This document shows positions 25,401-36,094 of a stretch of DNA of 64,000 bases, piece after piece; the first letter of the stretch is position 1, and each line of letters starts with the position of its first letter. Location: positions 248,001 through 312,000 of the forward strand of contig JABYQU010000045.1 in NCBI GenBank assembly GCA_022264855.1, read 5' to 3'. The DNA comes from Lenzites betulinus. Taxonomy: Eukaryota; Basidiomycota; Agaricomycetes; Polyporales; Polyporaceae. Made by a program: the position numbers and the translations under genes. Under the pieces are notes generated by a model. The model was not told the DNA's origin, ran no database searches, and saw only the letters and a program-made list of their open reading frames with translations.

Positions 25401-26739
25401 TCCTTCTTGCCTCGCGCCTCGAGGTCTTACGGCGTGGCCCACTTCGGTGGGTACGAGTCTGCGACCTCTATCAGACCATTCTGGTCTCCCACCGTACACC
25501 CCGTACATAAGCGAAACGCGAGGCATGTCATAAGCCGCATAGGAAACCCTCGACGTCAAAGGTTTCCATCTGGACTCTGAGGTTCCGAATCGCGCGCGTG
25601 TTCGCGTAAAGACAGGCACATCCAAACCATCGAACCCGCTGGGACCCAACCGGTCCCAAATTCCCCGGGAGTCCCAGAACTCACGTGATGAGCCAAACAA
25701 GACACGCGGCATGCCCATATCCGGTGACTCATCATATCTCAGCGCTCAGCGCTAACGTTTATCACAAATTATCACTCGTCGTCGGCTACCGTACGACTCC
25801 GCCTCATCGTTGAGTGCATTAACGTTAATGTTCAACTAGCGAGAGGGAAGTACATTGTACTGTAGATCCGAGTACATTTGTGTGCCGACATACTGAGCAT
25901 ATATTGGGAACCTACTCTATTATCCGAGTCTACACGAAAGGGGAAACTTAACTAATATAGCATTCAAACCGATGATTTGATAGAGAAATGCATTGACACT
26001 TGAACATTTGAATTATGGAGGGCGGGGCAGGTACCTGATAGTACGTGCAAATAGACCTTGGTTTGTCAACCGAATAGTTGCGGTGATAGCGGCGCGGACA
26101 AGCTATGGAACGGCCAACATAGCTGATTTTATCCATGAAGATACAGTAAGCGTACCGTGACGGTATAGCGATGTTGTACGAACAGGTAGCGCGCCGTCAC
26201 GGAGGGTGAACAAAGTAGTACGGTAGGAGGTAGGTTCTGTCAATGTCATAACACCGTCGTTCTGACGGTAGTTTGGGCACTCCGGGCGGAGGCAAACCCG
26301 TGTGTGGGGGGAGGGAGAAAATATCGCCATAACTTAGCATGTCCAGATAGATGTTTGATAGATGAATAAGGGGACGCTTGACACACGCACCTATACCACG
26401 CTGGAGGCCGTGCTCCGGGAACATATACACATCCTCCCTCGTTGCTTGAGCGGCGCTATCGGTCCAGATTGAGCACGTACCAGTATCAATTAACCTCAAT
26501 CAAGCTTTTTTGAAGCAAATCTCCGACGAATTTAAGAACATAGGCGGGAGGAGAGGAAGAGGCTGCCTTTTGTCGAGCAGAGAGTGCTTGAAGTGTAGCC
26601 GCAGAAGCTTAGTGAGTCGAATGAAGCCAGCGGCATGGTCCACAGGGATGTCAGCCAGGTTATGCGTTATGAAGGTCAACTCAGAGATGTCCCGTAGAGC
26701 GATCATAAGGTGCACAACGGTGGATAGAACTCAGGGGAT
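19471..26739. other. 7.3 kb gene-free stretch left of the LINE
   Basis: No gene is supported. About 19471-20300 is pyrimidine-rich and includes CCCCGT tandem units near 19669-19686; it probably carries the 3' end of the preceding gene. 20300-25000 is GC-rich with the same stop-poor, motif-free frames as the desert to the left, plus a short (CCA)n tract near 21085-21103. From about 25100 to 26739 the sequence is markedly less GC-rich. It holds only short frames, such as a leftward one at 26500-26715 whose translation looks leucine-rich but has no start codon or family match. A 22 nt stretch at 25629-25650 recurs inverted at 35032-35053. Confidence 0.5.
26728..26739. repeat. Target-site duplication of the LINE, 5' copy
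   Basis: AACTCAGGGGAT at 26728-26739 matches 34907-34918 exactly. The first two A residues of the right copy merge with the poly(A) tail, so the duplication is 10 to 12 nt. Flanking bases diverge at once on both sides. Confidence 0.88.
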
Positions 26740-27407
26740 GAGGGACCTTGGACCTGGACCACCACCATCGAACGATGGGTGGCTCAGCGGCTCGCCTCTT
26801 CAAGAGAGGCCCAAGGCGCACTTTCCAACGAAAGTGTAAGAAGTCGGCCTCTGCACTGTTATCCAGTCAGAGGGAAGGCGTCCTCATGTACGAGGATGCT
26901 CCGGGACGACGAATGTCGCGACGCCGCCGAGCGCTAAGCGAAGGAGTGAGCGGGAACTTGGCCCGCCTTCTCTGTGTCTGTAGCACGGTACTACTACATA
27001 TGAGCAATCTACTTGACCTCCCAGGGCCGCTCTTGAGCACCTCGCGCCTGACAATTCAGCTGCCTCGAAGATGAAGCCCTCAGCGACCGCGAACGAACAC
27101 TGTGCCACATGCAACGTGCCAGGCGGATGACTCAAGGAGTGGCTCTTGGACAGACAAAGCCCTTCTGCCAGTGCGCCAAGCACAAAGAGGATTGAAACTC
27201 ATGAAGCCTACCGCAGCACACCCAAAGACTCGGAAGGCGTCATGCGCGAAACAAAGCCGCGCCTACGAAAGAGAACAAACAGTGACGAAGACCCACAACG
27301 CTGCATAGCGGGAAGTGGCCGCCATAAAAAGCACCCCGGTACGCACTGGGTGAACATCCACATCCCCGCTCCTGCTTCATCTAAAAAGTTTCCAACCCAC
27401 TCTAACA

Positions 27408-28952
27408 ATGAGCTCTACCCCAATCGACGAAACCATGGCCGACGCCGAAACTACACACGCTACCAAGAGGTCGCGCACGGATGAGGGGCCGCAGGCCCAG
27501 CCCTCCGTAAGATCTTCATCGGCATCCCCTGAACGCCTCGCACTGAGGAAGACCCCAGATCGGCAGAACCTATGGGAGAAGGGTGAGCAGGATCTCCCTG
27601 AGCCGCCGGCTCCTACTGTGCGCGCACCGAGCGAAGACGACGACACCTTCCCGTACATCAAAGAGCTCGACCCTGCGTACCTCGCAAAGAAACCCCTCTA
27701 CCGAGGCGTGAACCCCCACTTCCAGATGTCGCACTCTGGAGCCCAGCCCCCCCTTCCCCTTCCCCCCCACCGGCCTTTCCCGGAAGGGCCGTTTCCAGTG
27801 GCCCCCATCCACCCGGGTAAGCTGACCTCCAATCTGAGCCTCGCGCAGGAGAAGGAGATCGCCCGCATCCGTAACACGGACTTCCCGCACACGGTGATCG
27901 CACTTGTCCCTCACGGAGCGGGCAAGGCAATCAACGCGAACGCCTCCAAGATCGCTCGCGACTGCCAAGACTTCTTGCGCTCTCTCGCCTTCGAGGCGAA
28001 CGACAACAAACCCTACAAGGTGATGGTCCACCCGCTGGGGCTCCGCAACAAGACGGGCGCGAACAGTAATGCGCCGTTCGGGATGCCGTGGACGTTCATC
28101 ATCCAAATCCCGAACAACGCGCTCCCCCTCTATGACTTCCTCATGTGGCAGCGGGTCTTTGGGGTAAGCAAGACTGTATCCTTCACGGCTTATGACTTCG
28201 AGGGCACACGCGACCTCTCCTGGATCCTATTCCCCATCACTGGGAATGTCATTGAGCCTGAAGCAACGCACATGGAGGTGCTCGAGCAGAAGTTGATCCT
28301 GACTAATGCCATCTGTGAGGCCGTCGAGACGAACACAGTTTATCGCAGCTATGCAGCGAAGCTAGCTTACACAAACTTGAAGCACACGGGTGACCTTGCG
28401 GGGACCCTGCGGACGATCGCCGGAGGATTCCATCTCGAGCGCACGGAGGCGGAGGACGCGAAGGGGAACCTTGTCCCGGCGTACCTCTTTATGGCGCGCC
28501 CGCCTACGACGCTCGAGCGCGAGTACAATGACTGGAAGAGTTTCTTCCTCCTTAGCAGCCCCAGCCAGAAGCGCTTCTCTCTCTCGGCCCACCTCCAGAC
28601 TTTTGACGTCGCTGCCCCCTCGCTCCGCATCTGGTGTGAACTTTGCAAGTCGCACCTTCACTGCACCGCCAGGTGCCCCCTCCCGACAGCAGACGGCTGG
28701 CTCGGAATCAACCCGAGGGATCTCGGAGTCCGCGCGATCTCGCTTAACCCGCCCCGCTACGAGGGCCCGCCCGGCATCGTGCCCTGCGCGATCATCCAGA
28801 AGTTCCGCACGTCCCAGGCGGAGACCAAGCAGGCGGAGCAGGCAGCGGCCGGCGGGGGAGGAACCCCGAGCAAGACGCGTGGAGGAGGACGTACGGTCGG
28901 AGGAGGACATACAGGCAATGGTACCCGTGGACGAGGCCCCAAGCGGGGGTGA
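27408..28952 (+). CDS. LINE ORF1, nucleic-acid-binding Gag-like protein
   Basis: 514 aa, first ATG of the element's transcript-sense frame. It is likely the RNA-binding chaperone that coats the element's RNA. The N-terminus is charged with a basic patch (KRSRTDEGP) and a Pro-rich segment (about 105-125). A perfect C-X2-C-X4-H-X4-C zinc knuckle is visible (CELCKSHLHCTARC, about residues 410-423). The C-terminus is Gly/Arg rich (TRGGGRTVGGG), an RNA-binding composition. It lies 383 nt upstream of ORF2, so ORF2 needs reinitiation or another downstream start. No RRM could be recognised by eye. Confidence 0.88.
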   Translation: MSSTPIDETMADAETTHATKRSRTDEGPQAQPSVRSSSASPERLALRKTPDRQNLWEKGEQDLPEPPAPTVRAPSEDDDTFPYIKELDPAYLAKKPLYRGVNPHFQMSHSGAQPPLPLPPHRPFPEGPFPVAPIHPGKLTSNLSLAQEKEIARIRNTDFPHTVIALVPHGAGKAINANASKIARDCQDFLRSLAFEANDNKPYKVMVHPLGLRNKTGANSNAPFGMPWTFIIQIPNNALPLYDFLMWQRVFGVSKTVSFTAYDFEGTRDLSWILFPITGNVIEPEATHMEVLEQKLILTNAICEAVETNTVYRSYAAKLAYTNLKHTGDLAGTLRTIAGGFHLERTEAEDAKGNLVPAYLFMARPPTTLEREYNDWKSFFLLSSPSQKRFSLSAHLQTFDVAAPSLRIWCELCKSHLHCTARCPLPTADGWLGINPRDLGVRAISLNPPRYEGPPGIVPCAIIQKFRTSQAETKQAEQAAAGGGGTPSKTRGGGRTVGGGHTGNGTRGRGPKRG

Positions 28953-29335
28953 GAGAGTGGCGAACGAGCACCATGAGGACACGTGCTGATAAGGACGGAA
29001 TTATGCTTCTTCGAGACTGTTGCTACCGATATTGTACCGCTGTGTTAATGCGCCTGGAATTGACTGTGTTATTCCTCTCCTTGCTTCGGGAAGGAGGGCT
29101 TCATAGCAGAAAGCCGCTAAAAGATAACATTTGCAACCTTAAGCACCAAGCCTGAGATGAAACTGTCCTGCATAGCCCGCACCCGGAGCCCCGAAGCTCT
29201 TGATGGACACGGTGCTATGCAAAAACTAACCCCCTCCAGGTGTCGACCTTGTGGCCTAGCAAGCCCCAAGCAAGCCTTACAATTGCAACTACAACTCAAC
29301 ATACACAACCACAACTACACTCTGACGGCAACAAC

Positions 29336-32300
29336 ATGGATATCGGGACAGCGGCGACGACCTCCGGAGGACGGGGGGGTGTGCCCGCGGTTTCCCCGTC
29401 CGGTGAACGAGGCGGCGTTCAGGACAGCGGGAGGAGAGAGAATGGAGGAGCAGCGGCTGGCGGGCAACCACCGCTGCTGTTCCCCCGTGTCCCTCCTCTA
29501 GCGCCCCCAACTCGGGGGCAGCAGGATCCCGAATGGGACCCAGAGGCTGTGCCTCCACCTGCGCAAGCAGAAGGAGGGCCTCGACTGCAAGAGCAGCAGG
29601 ACCAGCGTGCAAACATACACACTATGGGGAGGCGTGACGAGCTCCCAATCGGACGCGCTGATGAAAATAGCCAGCGCAACGAGCGCAATGAACAGAATGT
29701 TGTTCCGGACACCCGGCAGACACGCCGGCGAGCAGACCGTATAGCACGGAAGCAAACTATCCGTATCGGCTCTTTGAATATGAACGGCTACGGGTCACTT
29801 AGACCCGAGAATCCTGACAACAAATGGAAAACAATGTACCAAACCATGAAAAAACACGGTCTTGGAATCCTCATGCTACAAGAAACACATCTAACAGACC
29901 AGAGGAAGGATGATGTAAAACGTATGTTTAAGGGTCGAATAAAAATACTGCACTCCGCACACCCAGATGCACCAACGCGAAAAGAAGGTGTTGCGATTGT
30001 CTTAAATAAATCCCAGATAAATGCGAACGGTGCAGCACCGACCGTAGTTGTGCCAGGACGGGCCCTCCAAGTAGCTATCTGTGCACACGGGACTGAGCCG
30101 TCCCTCCATGTACTGTGCATTTATGCGCCAACGTCAGATGGCATCGACGAGCGGCGCGAATTCTTTACGAAAGTCCGTGAGTTCTATGAGAGGCACCCAG
30201 CGGTGCAAAAGCCTCACCTCATTGCTGGAGATTTCAATAATACGGAAGACATGATTGATCGCCTGCCGATCGCAGAACCTGATGCATCGCTGGGAGAGCT
30301 GGACGAACTTAAGTTAGCACTTGGCCTGATGACAGCGGATGGGTGGCGTATGACCCACCCAACGACGCGAAGCTATACCTTCCACCGAGGCACTGGGAAT
30401 GACGCCACATGCTCCCGCCTAGACAGAATATACGTCACGCCTGGAATATTCTCGCAAGCTCGTGAATGGGACATCACTGCACCCGGAGTTCGCACTGACC
30501 ATAACTTGGTGACAGTACAAATCGCGATGGCAGATGCGCCGCGAGTAGGGCCAGGACGCCCCGTCTTCCCCATGCACTTGCTGAAAGATAAGAAAATAAC
30601 AAAAACGATGAAGAATACTGGCATCGCAGCGGAGAGTCAGCTCGACCTTCTGCTTAACGAGGGAGTGCGAACAGACCTACATAATCCACAGACAATCCTC
30701 TACAATCTTAAAGTGGAATGGATGAGAGCAGCGCGGACACGAGAAAAAGAAATAGTACCTAAGCTCTTGGCGGAAATCCGTCAACTCGAACAGGAGAAAG
30801 CACGACTATCGCGGCTCCAAGCGTCAACTGATACTGAACAACTGCAAGCTGCAAATGTGGTGATGTTGAATAAACAAATTACGGAACTGAAAATACGGCA
30901 AATCCACCTACGACAGCAGAATGGAAGGGCCCGCCACCGACTGGATGGGGAGCGGCCGACAAAATACTGGATGACTCTAAACAAGCCACCAGCACCGCGT
31001 GAGTTGATTCGCGCCTTTGAACGAGACAATGGCGCAGACAGGGGGGGACGCCCACGAACCTATGAGTCTGACGCCACCAAGATGGTGGAAATGGCGCGCA
31101 TGCACCATGACAATCTCCAATGGGATGAGGATGGTCTTCCCTTCCCAGAACGACGCGATGCGTGCATCGAGGAAGCCCTGGCGAGCATCGATCGCAAACT
31201 TGACGGCACCCAGATCGCCAACCTGTCGGCACTGATAACGTATGACGAGTGCGAACTTGCCCTGCGATTTTCGAAATCAGCCACAGCGGCAGGCCTCGAT
31301 GGCCTCCAATATGAAGTGTGGAAGACCTTGCATGCTAGATACATAGAAGATAACCGGCATGAAGGACGGCCAGCTTTCGATGTACTGAAAATACTCACAA
31401 GCGCTTTTCGTGACGTCCAGCTTCATGGGGTGGCCCCCGGAATACCATTCTCCGATGGATGGATGGCCCCGATCTACAAAGAAAAGGGTGAGCGAACGAA
31501 GGTTGTGAATTACCGACCAATCACACTTCTAAATACCGATTATAAACTATTGAGCAAAGTGCTCTCGATTAGGTTGGCAGCGACGGCACCCGATCTCATA
31601 CACCCCGCCCAAGCGGGATTCGTTCCGGGGCGGCGACTCCACAACCATACTCAGCTAGCAAAGCTGATGATCCACTGGGCAGAGGCGAACGAAGTAAATG
31701 GTACAATTGTCGCACTTGATCAAGAAAAAGCTTACGATAAAGTGGCGCACGATTATCTGTGGCGCGTCTTGGCTGAGTTCGGGATCCCCCAAGCATTTAT
31801 CAACATTGTGAAATCCCTCTACGCGGGGGCAATGACGTCAGTAATGATCAACGGGGTGGCAAGTACCCCCTACGCTATCAGGCGCGGTGTCCGTCAAGGT
31901 GACCCGCTCTCGTGTCTACTATTCGACCTGGCAATCGAACCGTTGTCAGCAATGATACGGAAATCAAATATACAAGGGATACACATACCTCGGTGTGGCG
32001 AGACACTGAAAGCGACCCTGTTTGCAGACGACACAACCGTTTATCTGGCGTCGACAGATGACTTCGCCGAGCTCCAACATGTCCTTGATGTATGGTGTAC
32101 TGCAGCAAAGGCGCGATTCAACCTTAAGAAAACGGAGATAATTCCTCTCGGTACCCCTGAGTTCCGCGCAGAAGTAGAAGAGACATACCGTACAACGGGG
32201 CGATGGGGGAACTACCCCACAAATGTTCACGTGGCTGCCGAAGGTGAACCTGTTCGCATCCTCGGAGCATGGCTAGGGAACGGCGTAAATGAGTGCGAAA

Positions 32301-34624
32301 TCTGGGCACCAAAAATTAATAAAATCCTTGCGGTAATCACTCACTGGAAGAACTCAAGCGCAACCCTTAACGGAAAGCGGCATGTTGTCCAAATGATGAT
32401 AGGCGGCATGTCTCAATTCCTGACAAATGTGCAAAGGATGCCGAAATCAGTAACAACCCGACTAAATAAACTCATACGAGAATATGTATGGAATGATAAA
32501 TCCGCACCGCCGGTGCAATTTGAATGCCTTATGCTCCCCCCGGAGCGAGGAGGACTGGGACTACTTGACCTGGCATCCAGGAACGAATCAATCGACGTAA
32601 TGTGGCTTAAATCTTACCTCGACATGGGACCACACCGCCCATGGTGGGCATATGTTGCTGATGACCTCTTCGCCAAGAGTGTAGCGCGGAAGTGTGTCCC
32701 CTCTGATGCCCGGCTCCGGATTAACCCCTTCCTCCAAAACTGGAAGCCAACAAAGACCAACTTGCCAGACGAGTTGAAGAGCATACTAGCTGCGGCAAAA
32801 CAACACGGACTGCGTCTAGAAGCGCTTGCCCCACAACGGGCGATACTGCGCGATATGCCAATGTGGGATCATATCCAGGCGGATAAAACAAAGATCAGAA
32901 CACTTGGGGGCCGCTCGGCGGCGACGGCTTGTCTCAAAAACACTCACAAACTAGTAACTGTGGGCGACTTTGAACGATTCGCCATGGGAGCGACTGAACC
33001 TGGACATGATCAGGCCTCGAGCACATGTGAGTGCGACCGATGCACGTACATGCGACTGGATATTGGATGTGCAGCACCGTCAGACTGCTACACCCGAGCT
33101 ATGGCCTTCCTGAACACACTGCCCCCGAAATGGGACCCAAGGGGGGAACGGCCAGAAGACTACGAGGACGCCGCAATGCGAGAAGCGCAACTGCTATTTG
33201 AAGGGCGAGAAGACGCTGAAATATTTGACCGGAGAGTGACGACAGTTGGGACCATTAGTGATGTACTCCGGATCTTCACGGGACCTGAGGAAACCTGTAA
33301 CGAACTGCCCAACCTTGCAGTAAGTAATGAGCGCGAGATTACAGAAGTAGCTACAGACGGGTCATGCCTAGACAATGGTATGGCGTCGGCGAAAGCCGGG
33401 GCAGGTGTATTCTTCGCAGAAGGGCACCCTCGTAACAAGAGTGTCCGGCTACCGTCAACTATGGAACAAACAAATCAGACAGGCGAGGCAGTCGCAACTT
33501 TAACGGCGGCACAGGTCGCAGACCCCGCGGCCCCGCTACTACACATCACAGACTCACGAACAACGCTAGACGCAGTAACCAAACGCTTTAGTAAATATCA
33601 GGATGAAGGATTCATATGCCAGAAGAACACAGACCTTACGAGGGCCATCGTAGCGACAACCCTTGCGCGTCGGGCCCACACCGCCTTCCAGTGGGTCAAA
33701 GGCCACAACGGCCACCCGGGGAACAAAAAAGCAGATGCGCTAGCAGGTTGCGGAGCCCGCAAGCCCGCCCCGGATGCGGTCGATGTCGCTATACCCAGGC
33801 AACTTCGGATAACTGGGGCGAAACTAAGTAAAATAACGCAAAAATTAGCCTACAAGGCGATTCGTATAAAAAAGGCTGCAAAAGCAGAGGAACGACGGCG
33901 TACTAAGGAACGAGTGGAACAAGTCATACGTGACCTGGAAGAGGACTTGAACGTCCATATCACTCCTGAAACACTGTGGAAGTCCCTAGGAAAAGATATC
34001 ATTTCACGGGAAGCAAGGCAGTGGATATGGATGACATTACATGATGCATATATGGTCGGGACACACTGGCTGCGGCCGAACATGTCAGATGAATTAAAAG
34101 AAAGAGCGACATGTAAAACCTGCGGACAAACTGAAACAATGGAGCACATTCTATTTACCTGTACGGCCCAAGGACGCGAAACGGTCTGGTCGCTGTTGCG
34201 GCAGGCGTGGACCGCATCTGGAGGAGCAGCGCGGGACCCATCCTGGGGGACGATACTTGGCGCGGCATGTACTGACAGAAATGTAAGCGGCCAACGAGGC
34301 ATGACCGTTGCAGAGAACAGATGGGCGATACTTGCCATCAAATCGGCACGGTTGATCTGGAAGCTCCGCTGCGAGCGAGTTATAGCAAACGACGGGGCTG
34401 AATTCACCAAGCGTGAAGTACAGAACCGATGGCACGCGGAAATAAACCGGCGACTCACTCTTGATAGACGGGTCGCGGCTCTGCTGCTGGGGAAGAAACG
34501 GAAACGACGCATACAGCTGGTGGAAGGGATCTGGTCCCCTCTACTGGAAGACGAGAGAAGCATACCCCCGAGATGGGTAACGGATAGCGGGGTTTTAGTG
34601 GGTATTAAGCGAGGAAGAGGATGA
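29336..34624 (+). CDS. LINE ORF2: endonuclease, reverse transcriptase, RNase H
   Basis: 1762 aa from the ATG at 29336; the frame is open further upstream but only with non-ATG starts. The domains in order are as follows. An APE-like endonuclease starts near residue 142 (IRIGSLNMNGYG, then LQETHL, AGDFNN, SRLDRIYV and DHNLV with the catalytic Asp/His). The reverse transcriptase has RPITLLNTDYK, AGFVPGRR, ALDQEKAYDKV, GVRQGDPLS and the catalytic LFADDTTVYL near residue 895. RNase H I runs from about 1340 (TDGSCLD, TGEAVA, ITDSRTT, KGHNGHPGNKKADALA), keeping the Asp/Glu/Asp/Asp set. A CCHC finger CKTCGQTETMEHILFTC lies near 1590. No frameshift or stop was found. It acts by target-primed reverse transcription at nicked chromosomal DNA. 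Confidence 0.95.
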   Translation: MDIGTAATTSGGRGGVPAVSPSGERGGVQDSGRRENGGAAAGGQPPLLFPRVPPLAPPTRGQQDPEWDPEAVPPPAQAEGGPRLQEQQDQRANIHTMGRRDELPIGRADENSQRNERNEQNVVPDTRQTRRRADRIARKQTIRIGSLNMNGYGSLRPENPDNKWKTMYQTMKKHGLGILMLQETHLTDQRKDDVKRMFKGRIKILHSAHPDAPTRKEGVAIVLNKSQINANGAAPTVVVPGRALQVAICAHGTEPSLHVLCIYAPTSDGIDERREFFTKVREFYERHPAVQKPHLIAGDFNNTEDMIDRLPIAEPDASLGELDELKLALGLMTADGWRMTHPTTRSYTFHRGTGNDATCSRLDRIYVTPGIFSQAREWDITAPGVRTDHNLVTVQIAMADAPRVGPGRPVFPMHLLKDKKITKTMKNTGIAAESQLDLLLNEGVRTDLHNPQTILYNLKVEWMRAARTREKEIVPKLLAEIRQLEQEKARLSRLQASTDTEQLQAANVVMLNKQITELKIRQIHLRQQNGRARHRLDGERPTKYWMTLNKPPAPRELIRAFERDNGADRGGRPRTYESDATKMVEMARMHHDNLQWDEDGLPFPERRDACIEEALASIDRKLDGTQIANLSALITYDECELALRFSKSATAAGLDGLQYEVWKTLHARYIEDNRHEGRPAFDVLKILTSAFRDVQLHGVAPGIPFSDGWMAPIYKEKGERTKVVNYRPITLLNTDYKLLSKVLSIRLAATAPDLIHPAQAGFVPGRRLHNHTQLAKLMIHWAEANEVNGTIVALDQEKAYDKVAHDYLWRVLAEFGIPQAFINIVKSLYAGAMTSVMINGVASTPYAIRRGVRQGDPLSCLLFDLAIEPLSAMIRKSNIQGIHIPRCGETLKATLFADDTTVYLASTDDFAELQHVLDVWCTAAKARFNLKKTEIIPLGTPEFRAEVEETYRTTGRWGNYPTNVHVAAEGEPVRILGAWLGNGVNECEIWAPKINKILAVITHWKNSSATLNGKRHVVQMMIGGMSQFLTNVQRMPKSVTTRLNKLIREYVWNDKSAPPVQFECLMLPPERGGLGLLDLASRNESIDVMWLKSYLDMGPHRPWWAYVADDLFAKSVARKCVPSDARLRINPFLQNWKPTKTNLPDELKSILAAAKQHGLRLEALAPQRAILRDMPMWDHIQADKTKIRTLGGRSAATACLKNTHKLVTVGDFERFAMGATEPGHDQASSTCECDRCTYMRLDIGCAAPSDCYTRAMAFLNTLPPKWDPRGERPEDYEDAAMREAQLLFEGREDAEIFDRRVTTVGTISDVLRIFTGPEETCNELPNLAVSNEREITEVATDGSCLDNGMASAKAGAGVFFAEGHPRNKSVRLPSTMEQTNQTGEAVATLTAAQVADPAAPLLHITDSRTTLDAVTKRFSKYQDEGFICQKNTDLTRAIVATTLARRAHTAFQWVKGHNGHPGNKKADALAGCGARKPAPDAVDVAIPRQLRITGAKLSKITQKLAYKAIRIKKAAKAEERRRTKERVEQVIRDLEEDLNVHITPETLWKSLGKDIISREARQWIWMTLHDAYMVGTHWLRPNMSDELKERATCKTCGQTETMEHILFTCTAQGRETVWSLLRQAWTASGGAARDPSWGTILGAACTDRNVSGQRGMTVAENRWAILAIKSARLIWKLRCERVIANDGAEFTKREVQNRWHAEINRRLTLDRRVAALLLGKKRKRRIQLVEGIWSPLLEDERSIPPRWVTDSGVLVGIKRGRG

Positions 34625-34857
34625 GGGCGCTTACGGTGCTCTCAGATGAATCTCCCGATGACCTTAGAGTCCCACACTCAGTGCGTAAATGCATTTCCTC
34701 GCGGTACGGTGATAGTGCGCTCCCTGCACTTCGAACTCTCACTACTCGGTGATTGCTGGGGTTTCTTGTTTCTCCCTGGAAGTCACCTAGCGCGCCCGCG
34801 ACCTCACCACACGCTCCGACGAGCTCACTGAGGAAACGGGCTCAAGACGCGCTCCAC

Positions 34858-34858
<1 letters not shown>

Positions 34859-34908
<50 letters not shown>
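34859..34908 (+). repeat. Poly(A) tail of the LINE
   Basis: Fifty consecutive A residues directly before the right target-site duplication. This is the 3' end of the integrated cDNA. Confidence 0.97.
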
Positions 34909-34911
<3 letters not shown>

Positions 34912-34918
34912 AGGGGAT

Positions 34919-35573
34919 AATCAATGTGAAGTGCCGCGCGCGCTGGGGCATGACGATTACATAGTGATTACATGTATCTAATCTAACGCGTTATCGTAGC
35001 GCTCGTGGGAGTCCCAGGGAGTCCCAGGGAAGTTGGGTCCCAGCGGGTCCGATGTTCTCGGCACATCTTGCGCAGGGCGTCTCCCTCCGCATAGAGCCTC
35101 CCTTCGCGCGCACAGATAAGGCACGCCATCGACCCCCGAGCCCGGGATGAGACCACCGCGTATGCTTGGGTCTCGCCAGCGTACTCGGGCCTACGGATGT
35201 GCGCTCACCCTCCACGCGTTCACAGCGTGCGGGGTCAGCGCTGACAAGTTGGTTTGCCCGTGTCCGGTAGAACGATCGTCACGGCAGACTATGCAATTTT
35301 ACACACCTAGAATCTTCAGATCGAGGTGTACTACTCATGGTGGTCAAGCGGGCGTAGGCTTGGAGATTTTAATCGAGCATTTTCGTTCATTGAAACTGCC
35401 GTGCTGTGCGGTACATAGTGCATTCATCGGGGTTTCTATGCACTGTTTCTGCAGTGAGATATCGCGTCGCCAGAGTCAGATGAGAGATTATACTCCAATC
35501 GCTTCTTGCGAGACTAGAAGTTCCAGGCAACAAGAATTGCGGGAGGCATACATGGAAGGATTGAGTGAAAGTA
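34919..35573. other. Host DNA between LINE and MITE, no gene seen
   Basis: 655 nt with no supported gene. It contains the inverted partner (35032-35053) of the 22 nt sequence at 25629-25650, next to two adjacent copies of GGGAGTCCCA (35007-35026). Removing the LINE would join this segment directly to 26739. Confidence 0.5.
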
Positions 35574-35778
35574 CTGTAGCTGCCAGACCAATCCGGCGCG
35601 TCACAGGTCACACGGGCCCGCGCCGCGCCGCTTTTTGGTGCATGTCCCGCGTCACAACCATTCCCGCCGCCTCCGCCGGCGGCCCGTCGCGGGTCACACC
35701 CCAAAGTGGCATTTTTGGCGGCCCTGCGGGGCACCGCGCCGCTTTGTGTACCGGGCGGTCACAGGCGCCTGCCGTTTG

Positions 35779-36051
35779 TGATACGACAACACCCAGATAA
35801 ACGCCGAAGCGATCAAACAAGCGGAGAGTGGGTACCAAGTCGAAGCTGAGGATTCCCTCGCTTCGACTATGGTTTATATATTGCACGAGAGCGGGTGTCG
35901 GATGGTTCACCCGTAGTCTACTACATCACAGCGTGCGCGGGGCGTGTAGATACATGAGGACCACAGGAGAGTGGGTTGGCGTTGTGTGTTATCTACGAGA
36001 TAATCTAAGAGATATGATCGCTACCATTAGACGCCGCGAATGCTCGTAACA
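35779..36051 (-). repeat. 3' LTR of the chromovirus
   Basis: 273 bp, identical to 41637-41909 except for C at 36019 (T at 41877). The ends are TG...CA. Confidence 0.96.
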
Positions 36052-36061
36052 TCACCCCCCC
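36052..36061 (-). other. Polypurine tract of the chromovirus
   Basis: Read leftward the sequence is GGGGGGGTGA directly abutting the 3' LTR. This is the expected primer site for plus-strand synthesis. Confidence 0.8.
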
Positions 36062-36094
36062 GTCAAGGATCGCGTCCTCGCGAATCCAGTCCGA

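Larger units (their letters stand above)
26740..34908 (+). mobile_element. Full-length LINE (Tad1/I-type, APE + RT + RNase H), structurally intact
   Basis: An 8169 bp non-LTR retrotransposon: 5' UTR 26740-27407, ORF1 27408-28952, spacer 28953-29335, ORF2 29336-34624, 3' UTR to 34858 and a run of 50 A residues at 34859-34908. It is bounded by a 10-12 nt target-site duplication. ORF2 carries an apurinic-type endonuclease, reverse transcriptase, RNase H I and a terminal CCHC finger; this domain set is typical of Tad1-clade elements of fungi within the I superfamily. Both ORFs are open over their full length and the homopolymer tail is unbroken, so the insertion is probably recent and the copy may be competent. 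Clade assignment is from domain order only. Confidence 0.95.

Noticed and set aside
26500..26715. Leftward 71-codon frame ending FLNSSEICFKKA
   Set aside because: It looks plausible as protein but has no ATG, and a stop lies just upstream even after the LINE is removed; no family recognised.
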